64,000 nt of DNA from Diadema setosum (GCF_964275005.1 NC_092686.1:45630333-45694332); one strand, 5' to 3'. Positions 1 through 10,662 are shown, numbered from the stretch's first letter. The notes: generated by a model not told the origin, from the letters alone. Made by a program: numbers and translations.

Positions 1-600
1 GAGTAGACCAATTGGGAGTAGACCAATTGGGAGTAGACGAGTTGGGAGTACACCAGTTGGGAGTAGACCAGTTGGTAGTAGACCAGTTAGGAGTAGACCA
101 ATTGGGAGTAGACCAATTGGGAGTAGACCAATTGGGAGTAGACCAATTGGGAGTAGACGAGTTGGGAGTAGACCAGTTGGTAGTAGACCAGTTGGGAGTA
201 GACGAGTTGGGAGTAGACCAGATGGGTATAGACCATATTGGGTATGGACAAACTAAGGGTTGGACGATATGATAACTAGACAAAGTGAATGTAGACTGAA
301 TGACTTGTAGACGAGGTGGGAGTAGACTAACTAGTAGTAGACAAAATAGATATTAGACGACATGGCAAATAGACATTGTGAGTGTAGACGATTTGGCTAT
401 TAGATCAATTGTTTTGTAGACGAAATGCTCCTTAGACGAGTTGGGTATTAGACAATACGGGTAGTGGGCAAAGTGACTATTAGACAATATGGGTACTGGA
501 CAAAACGAGTTGTAGACCAAATGGGTATTAGACTAATCGGTAATAGACGATATGCCAGTAGACCAATTGGAAAATAGACATAGTGGCTGTAGACGAGGTT
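1..600. repeat. 15-bp minisatellite, degenerate toward the right
   Basis: About 16 head-to-tail copies of a 15-bp unit of the form GGGAGTAGACCAATT fill positions 1-235. Variants alternate AATT/AGTT and ACCA/ACGA. From 235 to about 600 the phrase TAGAC still recurs at roughly 15-20 bp but the unit is heavily diverged. The array runs off the left edge. It lies on the downstream side of the minus-strand DENND6 first exon, so it is inside that gene's first intron. The long open frame through it (repeated GVDQL) is only a consequence of a unit length divisible by three. Confidence 0.9.
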
Positions 601-934
601 ACTATAAACCGTATTAAGTAAGGCTTTATTTGCCCTTTATTGAATAACTTATGCCACCAATATGTAATCTTAACATCAAGCATTGATCATCTGATCATCC
701 TCCCACGTTCCATCATTAATCCACTTGCTACACAACGCAACGTACATCTTGTGTAGTGGCGTGCCCAGGCAGTGAGTGCATCTCAACCATATCAAGATTG
801 AACTTTTGAAGAAACGTCATTATAATTAACATGATGTCGGATGATAGGCAACACACCACAACAGAGACAACGCATGGGACTGGTGATAAAAGTATAAACT
901 ACCGGTACTCGCTTGAGATTGAAACACTGCTTAC

Positions 935-1120
935 CTCCAGGGCTTGTCCCAGTTCCAAATCGAACGTCACGACACAAAAGCAATGGAACCATTCTGAAAA
1001 TCTATCCCATGGCAGAATTGGTTGTGATGTGTCAGAAGAGTTTTCACCAACTTCATCCATATTTGCAGTGGAAAGTCGCCGAAAATTGTCTTTGTTTTCT
1101 TCGTCTCGTATGGTCGCCAT
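935..1120 (-). CDS. DENND6: DENND6-type DENN-domain protein, first coding exon (partial gene)
   Basis: On the minus strand an ATG at 1120 opens 62 codons ending exactly at a GTAAGC donor (complement of 929-934). Residues 1-35 are a variable acidic/serine-rich leader. Residues 38-62 read PWDRFSEWFHCFCVV followed by FDLELGQALE, which matches the conserved start of the DENN module of DENND6A/FAM116A (human: W-D-S-F-S-x-W-L-H-C-V-C-V-V-G-FDLELGQAVE, then VIYPQH in the next exon). DENND6 proteins are guanine-nucleotide exchange factors for Rab14 acting on recycling endosomes (family knowledge). The exon ends in phase 0. The rest of the gene lies left of the window. I chose ATG 1120 because the upstream in-frame codon at 1138 is GTG. 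The A/B paralogue cannot be decided from one exon. Confidence 0.82.
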
Positions 1121-1300
1121 TGATCCGCGACATCGCACTGAAGTGATCGATCGATACTATCCGTATGCGTACGATCCGTACGATACTAGTAACACTTCAG
1201 CCTCCTAGTATTCGATCGTAACCGTGTGCGATTACGCAGTGGTGATCAGATAGAATCCCTCTGTTGGTGCGACCAGTCGAGATACACCTCCTGCAAATTA
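1121..1300 (-). promoter_or_regulatory. Presumed DENND6 5' flank with imperfect palindrome
   Basis: This interval directly precedes the DENND6 start codon. Positions 1140-1198 form an imperfect palindrome with GAAGTG and CACTTC at its ends and GATCGATC, CGTACG and ATACTA/TAGTA words within. It may be promoter or 5' UTR sequence, but no TATA box or defined start site was recognised. Confidence 0.3.
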
Positions 1301-2614
1301 ATAGTCAAGAGTGTATCCCTTCTCATCTGTGCCAATGGATCAAAATGTGCACAAATTAAACACAAATGCCTATAAGACAGGAAATCGATGTGGCACACAG
1401 ATGGTCGAAGCTAGGGAAAGACCATCCTGATATTCTTTGCATGAAAACACAAATACAGTAAATCAGAGTCTCTGACTGTGAAAACCAGACGAACCATGGA
1501 CCTACGTAGGTCCATGGACGAACCAAGTCAGAAAACGTGTCAAAGGGTTTAGCATTTTTATTTCATTAGACCTACAAAATAGAGTGACTGCATGATTTTG
1601 TGGAGATCTTTCTCTGCACTATAATAACTCCACCATTAAGTGCAGTCTTCACTTTGACAATGCGGTACTGAAGTTTTGTCAACTTTGGGCATAGAACATC
1701 AAACTCCTTTTTGCTAGCTCGAAGTGCCTGGGCTGAAAAGCAGACGAGCAAACAAAAAGAAACAAACAAACAAACAAACAAACAAGCAACAAACCATTTG
1801 ATTTAATTTTTTTTTTTTTTGTTAGGTGACTACACTGTCAACACAGTGCAAAAGTTTGCTTAAGTGGATCGACGCCTCGCATCCCGCCTGCTCGATCAGA
1901 TCTATTCTTTACCTTTGGGAGCAGCGATTTTAAAAATGTTCAAGATATCACATTTGATGCATATGTGTAGGTCTGTTGTATCACAAAACATCCTACCATA
2001 TAAAATCTTAGCAATAAAGCCTTAAATATAAGGTGATATCAGTATTTTTCTCAGTAAACCGTAACTGTACACGGTTTAATCTGGAAGCATTCTTATTATA
2101 ACTATCGTTCACATTTTGTGTATTTAACAATACTTAACATTGATTATACGGATTTAAATTTTTACAGTTGTTGTTTCTATCCCTATCTCACATTTTAGAA
2201 GTATTTTAAAGCACTAATGATGGGTTTTTGTTTCATCTGCAAATGGTAAATTATGCCTTATGTATAAAGCCTACGCTGCATGCATTTCTGACATAACGAG
2301 TGTGGTCAACATAGTTTTTTTTTAATCGTTTATATTGAATAATTATAATTACTTTTCATATATTCCATGCCTTAACCTACTATTGAGATATCACAATTAT
2401 TTCTACAATCCGTGTCTAAACCTAATTCAAAAATTAAAAAAGGTTTAAGGCCAAGCACCCCCCCCCCCCCCCATCCGACACCATCAGCCCCAGGTCAGCT
2501 CTTCTATTATACTGCACCTGAGGTATGAGTTTTCTTGTTGTCTCCCTCTGTATACTATTTGTAAGATCGCAACTGCTGATCTATGATACATCTATAACAA
2601 GCATGTCGGGAAAA
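1300..2614. other. Intergenic, nothing recognised
   Basis: AT-rich sequence with no supported exon. A 10-bp palindromic duplication (CCTACGTAGG with flanking CCATGGA) lies at about 1495-1518, and a poly-C run at about 2457-2472. Confidence 0.5.
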
Positions 2615-2670
2615 AGGAACCAGTGGGAATCGAACCTGTTATACTGACAGGTGTGATTCCCGCTGGTTCT
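2615..2670. other. Imperfect hairpin with 24-25 bp arms
   Basis: The arms AGGAACCAGTGGGAATCGAA(CCTGT) and the complement of ACAGGTGTGATTCCCGCTGG(TTCT) pair with about three mismatches and one bulge around a 7-9 nt loop. Read on the minus strand, one arm resembles a tRNA T-arm (GGTTCGATTCC). There is no complete tRNA fold, so this is either a small foldback or a remnant of a tRNA-derived repeat. Confidence 0.5.
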
Positions 2671-3100
2671 TAGTTTGTATACCCATGCATGCATAGCTCA
2701 TCCTGTTGATGACGTATACAGAAGAGAAGGGGGCATACAAGGAGGAGGAAAAAATACTACCGTTTTTTTTTTTCATCAATACTCAGTATACACTACAGCT
2801 GCACATGCATTTTTCTTGATTTAAGAAAGGTATTACATCTTCTGCGCATGCACTTTTGGGATTTCTCAAAGCGCCGTCTTGTTTTGTTTAGTACGCGGGC
2901 TGCCATGGCTTTCGACGGTGATGATGAGATCAAAGCGCAGCAAATCATAATTATTAGAAATGGTAGTGTGACTCTTTTCACAGAAACAGGTGCATGAATA
3001 AATAATAATTGTTTAACGAGCGGGGACGAAAAAAAGAAGAAAATCACTTTCAGGAAAAAAATAAACAGATAAAGTGTGATTTTAGTCAATATGGGCATCA

Positions 3101-3149
3101 AAAAGAGAAGAAGAAGAAGAAGAAGAAGAAGAAGAAGAAGAAGAAGAAC
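3101..3149. repeat. (GAA)n microsatellite
   Basis: Sixteen or so GAA/AAG units. The short word before it (AAGAAAATCACTTTCAGG, near 3035) recurs near 21627, suggesting both belong to the same larger dispersed repeat. Confidence 0.85.
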
Positions 3150-3709
3150 AAAGAAGAAGGGACAAGTCATAAAACCGGTTTATGTGCTGTTTGCATATTC
3201 ACTTTTTATATAAAGTTCTCTTTTTTGGGGGGAGGGGGAGGGGGGAAAGGGGTCAGGAGGGGGTCAGGAGGAAAGCGAATTCTGCCAAGACTCAAATGCA
3301 CCTTACTTGATGTTACGCGTCTTATCTGTGTAGGACCTGATCATCCAGATATACCTCTCCACACTTGGAATTCCTAAGAACCATAATACATTGTAGTTGG
3401 ATTTTTTTTTCTTGTCCCAATCAAAAGAAAAAAGTAATGCGAATTTAATGTGGAGATGATGGCATGCCCTCATCATTCTTTCCGATCAAATGTATGCATG
3501 AAGTGAAGACGTAATAACCCTGTTATAACTAGTTGCAACTCTTTCTCCAAAACGTCACCATTGCTATTATGTTTTTCCCTCGATAATGATTTGATGCAAA
3601 GGGTTTCGTTTTTGTGTGATTATCAGGAAAACTTGTGAAAATTTAAATTTCCGTATCTATTGTCCTGTTCTGTTCCTTTTCATTTCTATATAGACACATG
3701 TACTTATAT

Positions 3710-3712
<3 letters not shown>

Positions 3713-3778
<66 letters not shown>
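3713..3778. repeat. (TA)n run at the SINE tail
   Basis: A nearly pure TA dinucleotide run abuts the 3' end of the minus-strand SINE at 3781, as expected for a simple-repeat SINE tail that later expanded. Confidence 0.85.
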
Positions 3779-3780
<2 letters not shown>

Positions 3781-3782
<2 letters not shown>

Positions 3783-3988
3783 CTTATTTACCCAGGGTAT
3801 TAGTCTCTTCAGTGTTGCCATTGCTCTAACAGAGGGCCCTGTCATCATTATTACCCTAGTTGCCATAGGTACCCATTTATACACCTGGGTCGAGAGGGAC
3901 ATGGTGAGTAAAACATCTTGTCCAAGCACTGGGCGGGATTCGAACTCGGGAGTCTGAAGTCTTATCCACTATGCCACAGCGACCCACT
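3781..3988 (-). mobile_element. tRNA-derived SINE
   Basis: Read on the minus strand from 3988, a tRNA-like head carries a perfect A box (TGGCATAGTGG, complement of 3966-3976) and a perfect B box (GTTCGAATC, complement of 3937-3945) at tRNA spacing. A tRNA-unrelated body follows, containing TATAAATGGGTACC and GGCAACTAGGG words, then a (TA)n tail. The pol III box pair makes the SINE call firm. The family name is not assigned. Confidence 0.88.
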
Positions 3989-4005
3989 CTCCTATAGGCC
4001 TATAA

Positions 4006-4070
4006 GCTGGTTTTTATTATAGCGCATTACAGACTTCTTAAGAATTTCAATGCGCTTTACAGACTAATGT
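4006..4070 (-). mobile_element. Possible L2/CR1-like LINE 3' tail fragment
   Basis: On the minus strand the words AAAGCGCATTGAA and GTAATGCGCTATAA resemble the 3' terminus typical of L2/CR1-type LINEs (a similar ending occurs at 48700-48757). It is too short for more. Confidence 0.4.
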
Positions 4071-4942
4071 CACTAATTCAGGCCAATATATATATAAAAA
4101 AATTATCAAAGATTTTCTTGTACTGTCAGATGAACTCAATTATTTTATTCAATCTTATTATATAAGTTAATCAAAGTCAACTAAAAAATGGAGCGGTCAA
4201 CTGACACATCTCCCTGTTCAAAGTGTTCGCGCCTTTTTGGGGTGAGCTAAAATAATATATTCTAGTTCAGAGTGATTGATTTCCTCTTTCACATTTTTTC
4301 TTTCAATAGTATATTTGACTTGACTCTTAAAAAAAGAATAGAATAAAATAGATAATAAATTAGCAAACAATAATTACGGCAAAAGACGGTCGACTTGATG
4401 CCAGGGGCTGAAATGGTTTTTGTATGGTTCTTGCTCGAAGTTAAGAGGTACACTATATGCGACTATATAAAAGTCTCGGTCGTGTGCTCTGTATCTTATA
4501 GAGATAGGAAGAGTGCCCCCGGCAACCGGACTGCCACAGAAGCTGGTTACTTGAAAGTTTAAGTACGATATCTGCCGCTATTCTAAGATGTTGGTTACCT
4601 ATAACAGCATGTATCGCTGCTGCCGATTATTGCAAGATGGTCTGCGTAAACGGTATAAGTCTTCATTTTAATAATATGTTACACCAGCTAGTCCTCTTTC
4701 TGAATACTTTCATTGGAAATGAATGATCAAACCACAACTGAGTAAGATATACTACAAATTAAGATTTTTTTTAAGGTGTTCACGGGAGTGAAAAATGATT
4801 ATGAATATTCAAATCGGTAATCATCCAATCGCCGACTGAAGTCTCGACGTGAGGGGGAATCCCACACAGGAGTTTATTCTGGAGTTTATAGTTACATCAT
4901 TATGCGGATATATAGCTCCATGGTTGCAGCCTACAGCGTTAA

Positions 4943-5333
4943 AGGGATGATATAGCATTGGTTGAGGTGAGTATTCACCTTTTAACTTTTGGGGAGATAC
5001 CTAGAAACCACTCTATGAAATGTCAAAAAGCGCACAATTCTAAGAGGAATTCAAAGTTTTTGGAATCGTTTTTGGAATGACTCATGACATCCCAAAACAA
5101 AGTGAAAACAAGGCGATCCAAATAAAAGATGGGTCCTACCTTTTATTAGTGTTGCTCTTCTTAGGATATATCAGCCTCACAACCAATTTTTATCAAATAA
5201 ACATTGAACCCCTCTTGGAATTGCATGTTCTTTCATAATTATGTTATAAGAGGTTTCCCCGTTTGTCATTATGTCACCAAAAAACAAAGTTAGAAACTTG
5301 AAATTTAGTCGAAACTAAAACTATACTATCCCT
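4943..5333. mobile_element. TTAA-flanked MITE with AGGGAT termini
   Basis: A 391-bp element is bounded by TTAA on both sides (4939-4942 and 5334-5337). Its terminal inverted repeats are AGGGATGATATAG and the complement of CTATACTATCCCT. TTAA target duplication with purine-purine 5' ends fits the Kolobok superfamily (family knowledge). piggyBac is the alternative but usually begins CCC. It is non-autonomous, with no coding capacity. Confidence 0.75.
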
Positions 5334-5337
5334 TTAA

Positions 5338-5902
5338 GTCAGTGCAAGGGCCAGGAGCTGCTGAAGTACTTAACATAACGGTCGAGAAAATACATACATG
5401 AAATGCATGCAATGTTGGTCACTATCGCAGAATCACAGTACATGACGTAACGATGTCATCGACTCTCATGCCTTCCATTACTAGAACGCAGGAAACTCAT
5501 TCTTTTTTACTTTTGAAATGAATTAAAAAAATATGTCCGAGAGATTTGCACAAATTTGATCCATATCAAACTCTGTGGCGTGTATGGTGACATCTCTCTA
5601 TATTTAACATGTAACATGTCTGCTTGCCTATAATATTGTTAATATAGTATTAGGAACCGTGTTTCTCATTGCACTGTCACGGATATCTATGTTACAAAAT
5701 TGACAATTCTTGTATTGATTCGTATCCTCTCCTTTTCTTGCATAGTTTATTTATTACGAAAATAAAAGCCTCACACAATTCTTTTTGCAATTTATATTAT
5801 TTCAATATTCCCTAATAAACGTCTTAGATTAATAACGATTTTAATTTTATATAAGTATAAATATATAGATATATAAATATGTATCATAATATATATATAT
5901 AT
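5338..5902. other. Intergenic, nothing recognised
   Basis: AT-rich sequence without supported genes or clear repeats. Confidence 0.4.
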
Positions 5903-5951
5903 CTTACTTGTATAATATAAATGGAAGGAACATGTATATTATACAAGTAAG
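5903..5951. repeat. Perfect 14-bp inverted repeat
   Basis: CTTACTTGTATAAT at 5903-5916 is the exact complement of ATTATACAAGTAAG at 5938-5951, with a 21-nt loop. It abuts the 5' truncation point of the LINE fragment at about 5956. Confidence 0.8.
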
Positions 5952-5955
5952 AAAA

Positions 5956-6580
5956 TAAGTTCCAGATTAGGTCTGATGAGTCGTCTAAAAAAATCCCTAC
6001 CTTTAAATTCACTAAAACTCCTTGCAAACTCCTTAGTTCTCCCATTGTTTGACTACTGCAGCATCGCCTGGTCAAAATGTCCCTCTACTACGAAAGATAT
6101 TATTGTGAGGCAACACAAACGAATGGCCAGAATAGTCTTAGGGGTAGACACACGTACATCTACTGATCACGTACTAAGTCAACTAAACTGGACCACGATA
6201 GAGGATAGGTGGAAGCTTCAAAGGTGCAAACTGGTTTATAGGGCACTAAATGGGGATGCTCAAGATTACCTGTCACTCTTGTTTCAGAAAGCTAGTAATA
6301 CGCACAACTACCAGACTAGATCAGCAGTCTCTGACGGGCTAATAGTAACTAGAGTTCGAACTAATGCTGGGAAACAGTCTTTTTCATACACCGGAGCGCT
6401 CGAATGGAACAGCCTACCAACAAACTTAAGGCATGCCCCATCCAAACATTCATTCTAAGCCCAATTTTGGAGGGCACTTTACTGTGCCCAAGTATAGTTC
6501 TGTTTATTGGTATGTTTTTGTTTTTGTTTTGTTTGTTTTTTTAGGTAGGGGCAATTTAAGGGTAGGAGGATGTGTTTCAT
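5956..6580 (+). mobile_element. 5'-truncated LINE, CR1/L2-like ORF2 C-terminus
   Basis: An open frame to the stop at 6456-6458 encodes the post-RT C-terminal region of a non-LTR retrotransposon. Hallmarks are LANSLVLPLFDYCSIAWS, QHKRMARIVLGVD, then W-x2-I-x2-R-W-x-L-Q, and near the end ALEWNSLPTNLR followed by S-K-H-S-F. About 165 codons remain. The RT catalytic core is missing, as is usual for 5'-truncated insertions. The 3' UTR probably runs to about 6580 with no clear simple-repeat tail. Confidence 0.85.
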
Positions 6581-6589
6581 TAAATAATC

Positions 6590-7395
6590 ATACCCCGCCA
6601 TATATAGTGTGAAGGGGGTATATAGGAATCACTGTGATGCAAGCAATTAAGGTCAAATTTAGTATGTATGATGATCGGAAGGTAAATTTTGTATTAAATT
6701 GAAATATTTAATTTATGAAGGTGAAATTTGGTGTGTATGATGCTCTTTAAGTGTAGTTTTGTAAAATGTTTTTTCTATTTGTATCGGACAATGCGTTGTC
6801 ATGGTAACCATATATATATTTTTTAAATCCTGTGGAGTGAATTTCTGCCACAGTTTTCAAGCAATTGAAACCAAATTTGGTAGGCATTATGGCCCTGAGG
6901 CATAGATGTGGAACACATAATTTTTGTGTTTGTCGCACAAACCGTTGCCATGGTAACCACAATTTTACCAAAATTTTGCAGATCAAATAATTTTTCCATT
7001 ATTTAAGTTATTAAAGTTAAATTTAGTATGTATTATGATTGAGAAGTGTAGTTTTGCAAGACACTAATGTGTTAATTTAAGGATAATGTGTTGCCATGGT
7101 AACCACTCATTTTTGTATCAAAATAAACCATTTAAGTTATGAAGGTTAAATTTGTTGTGTATGATGGTTTTTAAGTGTAGTGATGCTGGGGGAAAGCATG
7201 TTTTCATTTGCTGTAAGTTTTATACTCAGTGTTAATTCTGTAATTATATAAATTCTATAAATTAAGATTATTTTGTTTGTAATTTGACAAGTCCACAAAA
7301 TTGGTATTAACATTATTGCCCTCATGACATCACATATTATAAAGCAACATTAGGGGCGGGGGTATTAATCACTTTCAGTGATAATTCTAGTTTTT
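6590..7395. repeat. Repeat element with roughly 150-bp internal units and X-box-like palindromes
   Basis: Three diverged units of about 145-150 bp share AAATTTGGTATGTATGATG, AAGTGTAGTTTTGCAAGAC and a palindrome GTTGCCATGGTAAC or near variant at 6795-6808 (GTTGTCATGGTAAC), 6944-6957 and 7090-7103. The element appears bounded on the left by ATACCCCGCC at about 6591 and on the right by GGGCGGGGGTATTAATCAC at about 7357. Related units occur at 43440-44650. The palindrome equals the consensus X-box bound by RFX factors. Function is unknown. Confidence 0.75.
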
Positions 7396-7489
7396 GTTAT
7401 ATCTTGAGTTTAATACATGGTATATAGTATGTTAAGTTATATACAGATTTGATACTGCAAATTTGATGTTGGTATTGTATTATCATTAC

Positions 7490-7815
7490 GGCCCGAATTC
7501 ACGAAGGTGGTACAAATGAAACCATGGTTTAAACCATGGACAAAAACCATGGAGCGCCAAGTGTCGCATGGAATATTTCGTTACGAAATCAGTCATTTCG
7601 TCAATGAAATGATTATTTTGTAACGAAATGACAATATTTTGTAACTAAATGAACATTTCGTCCACAAAATGATAATTTCGGTAACGAAACAGACATTTTG
7701 TCGACGAAATGACTAATTTCGTAACGAAATATTCCGTGCGACACTTGGCACTCCATGGTTTTTGTCCATGGTTTAAACCATGGTTTCATTTGTACCACCT
7801 TCGTGAATCCGGGCC
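7490..7815. mobile_element. Palindromic MITE, about 326 bp, TAC direct repeats
   Basis: Nearly the whole element is an inverted repeat. The ends are GGCCCGAATTCACGAAGGTG and the complement of the matching right end, differing at about one position in 20. Inner arms carry CCATGGTTTAAACCATGG and several diverged TTTCGTAACGAAATG words. The element is flanked by TAC at 7487-7489 and 7816-7818. A 3-bp duplication with GGC-type termini is compatible with PIF/Harbinger, though that superfamily prefers TWA targets, so the superfamily is tentative. Confidence 0.78.
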
Positions 7816-7936
7816 TACGTGTTTATTTGTATGTATGTGTTCATGCAGGGCCTCCAAGAACAACAGTGTTTAACCCACTGACGGAGCCACCCTGTGAAAA
7901 TAAAACATATAAATAAATAAATAAATAAATAAATAG

Positions 7937-7943
<7 letters not shown>

Positions 7944-7985
<42 letters not shown>
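7944..7985. repeat. (AAAT)n and (TA)n microsatellites
   Basis: A short (AAAT)n run at about 7912-7935 is followed by a (TA)n run. They separate the palindromic MITE from the TGACGT array. Confidence 0.8.
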
Positions 7986-7986
<1 letters not shown>

Positions 7987-8084
7987 CAGCAATTAGCGAA
8001 ACTTCAAAATGTCATAACTTCCTTATTTTATCACCCGATTTTAATCAAAATTTTACCATTGAACTCGTAATATTTTACTCTCTC

Positions 8085-9060
8085 TTATCAGACTAGCTTA
8101 TATTTGGACTGAATTTCCCATTTTAGACCATTAAATGACGTAAAATCTACGTCAGTTTTGTGACGTATTTATCACGTCATTTTTGCGGCTTAAATACCTA
8201 CAACGCAAATTTCACGTCAGTTTTGTGACGTGTTCATCACGTCATATTAGCGACGTATTTATGACGTAAATTTCACGTCAGTTTAGCAACGTATTTATCA
8301 CGTCATGTAGAGACGTATTTATGACGTACATTCCACGTCAGTTTTATAACTAGGCCTATTTATCACGTCATATTAGCTACGTATTTATGAAGAATAAGTC
8401 ACGTCAGCTCTATTGTGACGTGTTCATTACGTCATATTAGCGACGTATTTATGACGTGAATTTTACGTCAATTTTGCGACGTAGGCCTGTTAACCACGTC
8501 AACATTTTAGCGACGTATTTATGACGTAAATTTCACGTCAGTTTTGTGTCTGTTTATCACGTCATATTAGCGACGTATTTATGACGTATAATTCACGTCA
8601 GTTTTGTGACATGTTCACACGTCATTTCAACGATGTATTTATGACGAAGGCCTAAATTTCACGTCAGTTTTGCGATGTATTTGTCGCGTCATGTTAGCGA
8701 CGCATTTATGACGTAAATTTCATGTCAGTCTTGTGACTATTTATCATGTCATATTAGCGACGTATTCATGACGTATAATTCACGTCAGTTTTGTGACGAG
8801 TTCATCACCTCATATTAGCGATGTATTTATGACGTAAATTTCATGTCAGTTATCCGACGTATCTATCACGTCACATTAGCGACGTATCTATGACGTAAAG
8901 TTCACACCATTTTTGTAATGTACTTATCACATGTTAGCGACGTATCTAAGGCATAACATTTTTTTGCGACGTATTACGTCATATACAGTATTAGTGACTT
9001 CCCTGATGGCAGACTGATGACGTCTTAAAGACGTCAATATGACGTCTTTATTAAACCCTT
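8085..9060. repeat. Tandem array dense in TGACGT/ACGTCA half sites
   Basis: A degenerate 60-61 bp unit repeats about 15 times. Its skeleton is CACGTCAGTTTTGTGACGT, then TATTTATCACGTCATATTAG, then CGACGTATTTATGACGT, then AAATTT. By eye there are about 36 exact TGACGT or ACGTCA words in under 1 kb. The right end holds GATGACGTC, AGACGTCA and TGACGTCTT. The array is bounded on the left by a block (ACTCTCTCTTATCAGACTA and onward) that also starts the second array at 10705. No coding frame is supported. Confidence 0.88.
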
Positions 9061-10440
9061 TTTTATCGTTACATTCATGACTATAATATGACGGAATTTT
9101 ACGTCAATTATTCAGTCATGTATACGGTTAAAGAATAAAGTAAAATGTGTTTTCTTGGATCTATTTTTTTTTTTACTTCTTGAACAACGTTAAGACTATT
9201 TATGGCATGTTTTCACGTCATTTCTATGTAGAAATATTTTATATCAATTGGAATCGGCTGTACAGAAATGACATATTGACTAGTTGATTCGACTTGAAAG
9301 CAACACACTGACGGACTGGCACACTAAATAGTCTACAAGTTGATGACTCCTTGGAGCAATTAAACAGACCAAACTGGGCAAATTGATACCAGTTGGACTC
9401 CAAGCACGGTACTTGCCAAAAGTGGCAGATTTACCAGTAAAAATCGTAAAAATATTAAATGAACTGGTATACTAAAATATGTCAGTTCATTTGAGGTTAA
9501 ACAACTGGAATAAGCTACGAAACCTACTAAGAAAAATCAATAGGTTTACATACCAAATGATTTTTATTTGTGTGTGTGTGAGTGAATATAGGTAGGGGTT
9601 TTCAGTTGGAACGTACATCTGTTGGTTTTTATATCTATCATGCATTTTCATCACGAGACCATGTACAAATAATAAATGCAATTCCAGTTGGAACTTGATT
9701 GCTGTTGTTTTTTATATCGATCATTAATTTCCATTAAGAGAAAATGTACAAAACTTTAAACTTTTTCAACTTTCGTGTTTCCATATGACATGAGTTTTAC
9801 CTGTTTAAATGTGTGTGTTTTGGTCATAAAGACGTCATTAAGACGTCATAAAGTTGTCAAAATTCGACATACGCTTTGTTTCTACATCGATCATGAATAT
9901 TCATGAGAGCTAATGTAATATGCAAAAGCTAGTGGCAATAAGTAAATACATTATCGTATATAAGGTATTCATATTGAATTCAAACTGAAGGTAATGTTTA
10001 AGAACGTTATTGTATACTTTATTGTAATATTCAGTATTCAAACTTTTAATTTTCTTGCATAATTCAAATCTGTTTCTTATACAATTGAAGACTATTCATT
10101 TTTACTAGGAAAATAAGAAGTAGGTGTTGCTACTAGTAAATTACTCTACCTGAAAAAAAAAAGAAGAAAGAAATACAAATAAACCTTTCCAAATTAAACC
10201 AAAACGCAGCTGTATGCAGGGGAATTCTACAGTGTCGGCATTTTCCCACCACTTTTCTGGTCTGTCGATAAAGACATACAGTGTAAAGCCAGTGGGGAAG
10301 GATAACAACGACAAAAACACCAGCACACACAAAAAAATAAACAAAACAAACAAAACATGTTGCAATTGTTATCAACTTTACCCTCACATCTGCATAGGAG
10401 AAGCTACTGATACTGTTCATTATTGTCAAATTAATTTCTA
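9061..10440. other. AT-rich spacer with diverged short duplications
   Basis: A loose duplication occurs at about 9597-9760 (CCAGTTGGAAC, TATATCGATCAT, ATGTACAAA words appear twice), and an isolated AAGACGTCA pair at 9829-9852. No gene is supported. Confidence 0.4.
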
Positions 10441-10662
10441 TGGATCGTTAATCCGAATAAGGAAAAAAAAAGTTCTTAAAAACGAAACAAGAAAAAAGGC
10501 GAGTATATTATTATACTTGTAAGGAACCGTAGAAATAATGAACCTCAATTCATTTTCTAATCTATACAATAAGTTAACTTTTGATTTCACTGACGTCTTA
10601 TGACTTTCCTCTTTTCTTATTTTTTATGTACAGACAGATTCATGTAATATATAAATATACAC

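Larger units (their letters stand above)
3330..4938 (+). repeat. Dispersed repeat with conserved stem, copy 1
   Basis: Core words GTCAACTGACACATC, AAAAGACGGTCGA, GATGCCAGGGGCTGAAATGG, and further on GGTGTTCACGGGAGTG, TGAATATTCAAATCGG and GGGGAATCCCACACAGG, recur in the same order in copies at about 12.16, 21.72 and 30.14 kb. The left flank (3330-3660, words such as GATGGCATGCCCTCATCAT and ATGATTTGATGCAAAG) is shared with copy 4. The SINE lies inside this copy, and a TTAA-flanked MITE starts at its right end. No open frame is conserved between copies. Confidence 0.65.

Noticed and set aside
12-272. 86-codon open frame with repeated GVDQL residues
   Set aside because: It is the direct translation of the 15-bp minisatellite, open only because the unit length is divisible by three.
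831-1208. 125-codon plus-strand open frame
   Set aside because: It overlaps the minus-strand DENND6 exon, which has clear family motifs and a donor site; the plus frame shows none.
3937-3988. Genuine tRNA gene (A and B boxes present)
   Set aside because: The tRNA-like head continues into a non-tRNA body and a simple-repeat tail, so it is a SINE, not a tRNA gene.
8085-9060. CRISPR-like array
   Set aside because: Units are degenerate and contiguous, without unique spacers, in a eukaryotic genome; it is a satellite-like tandem repeat.
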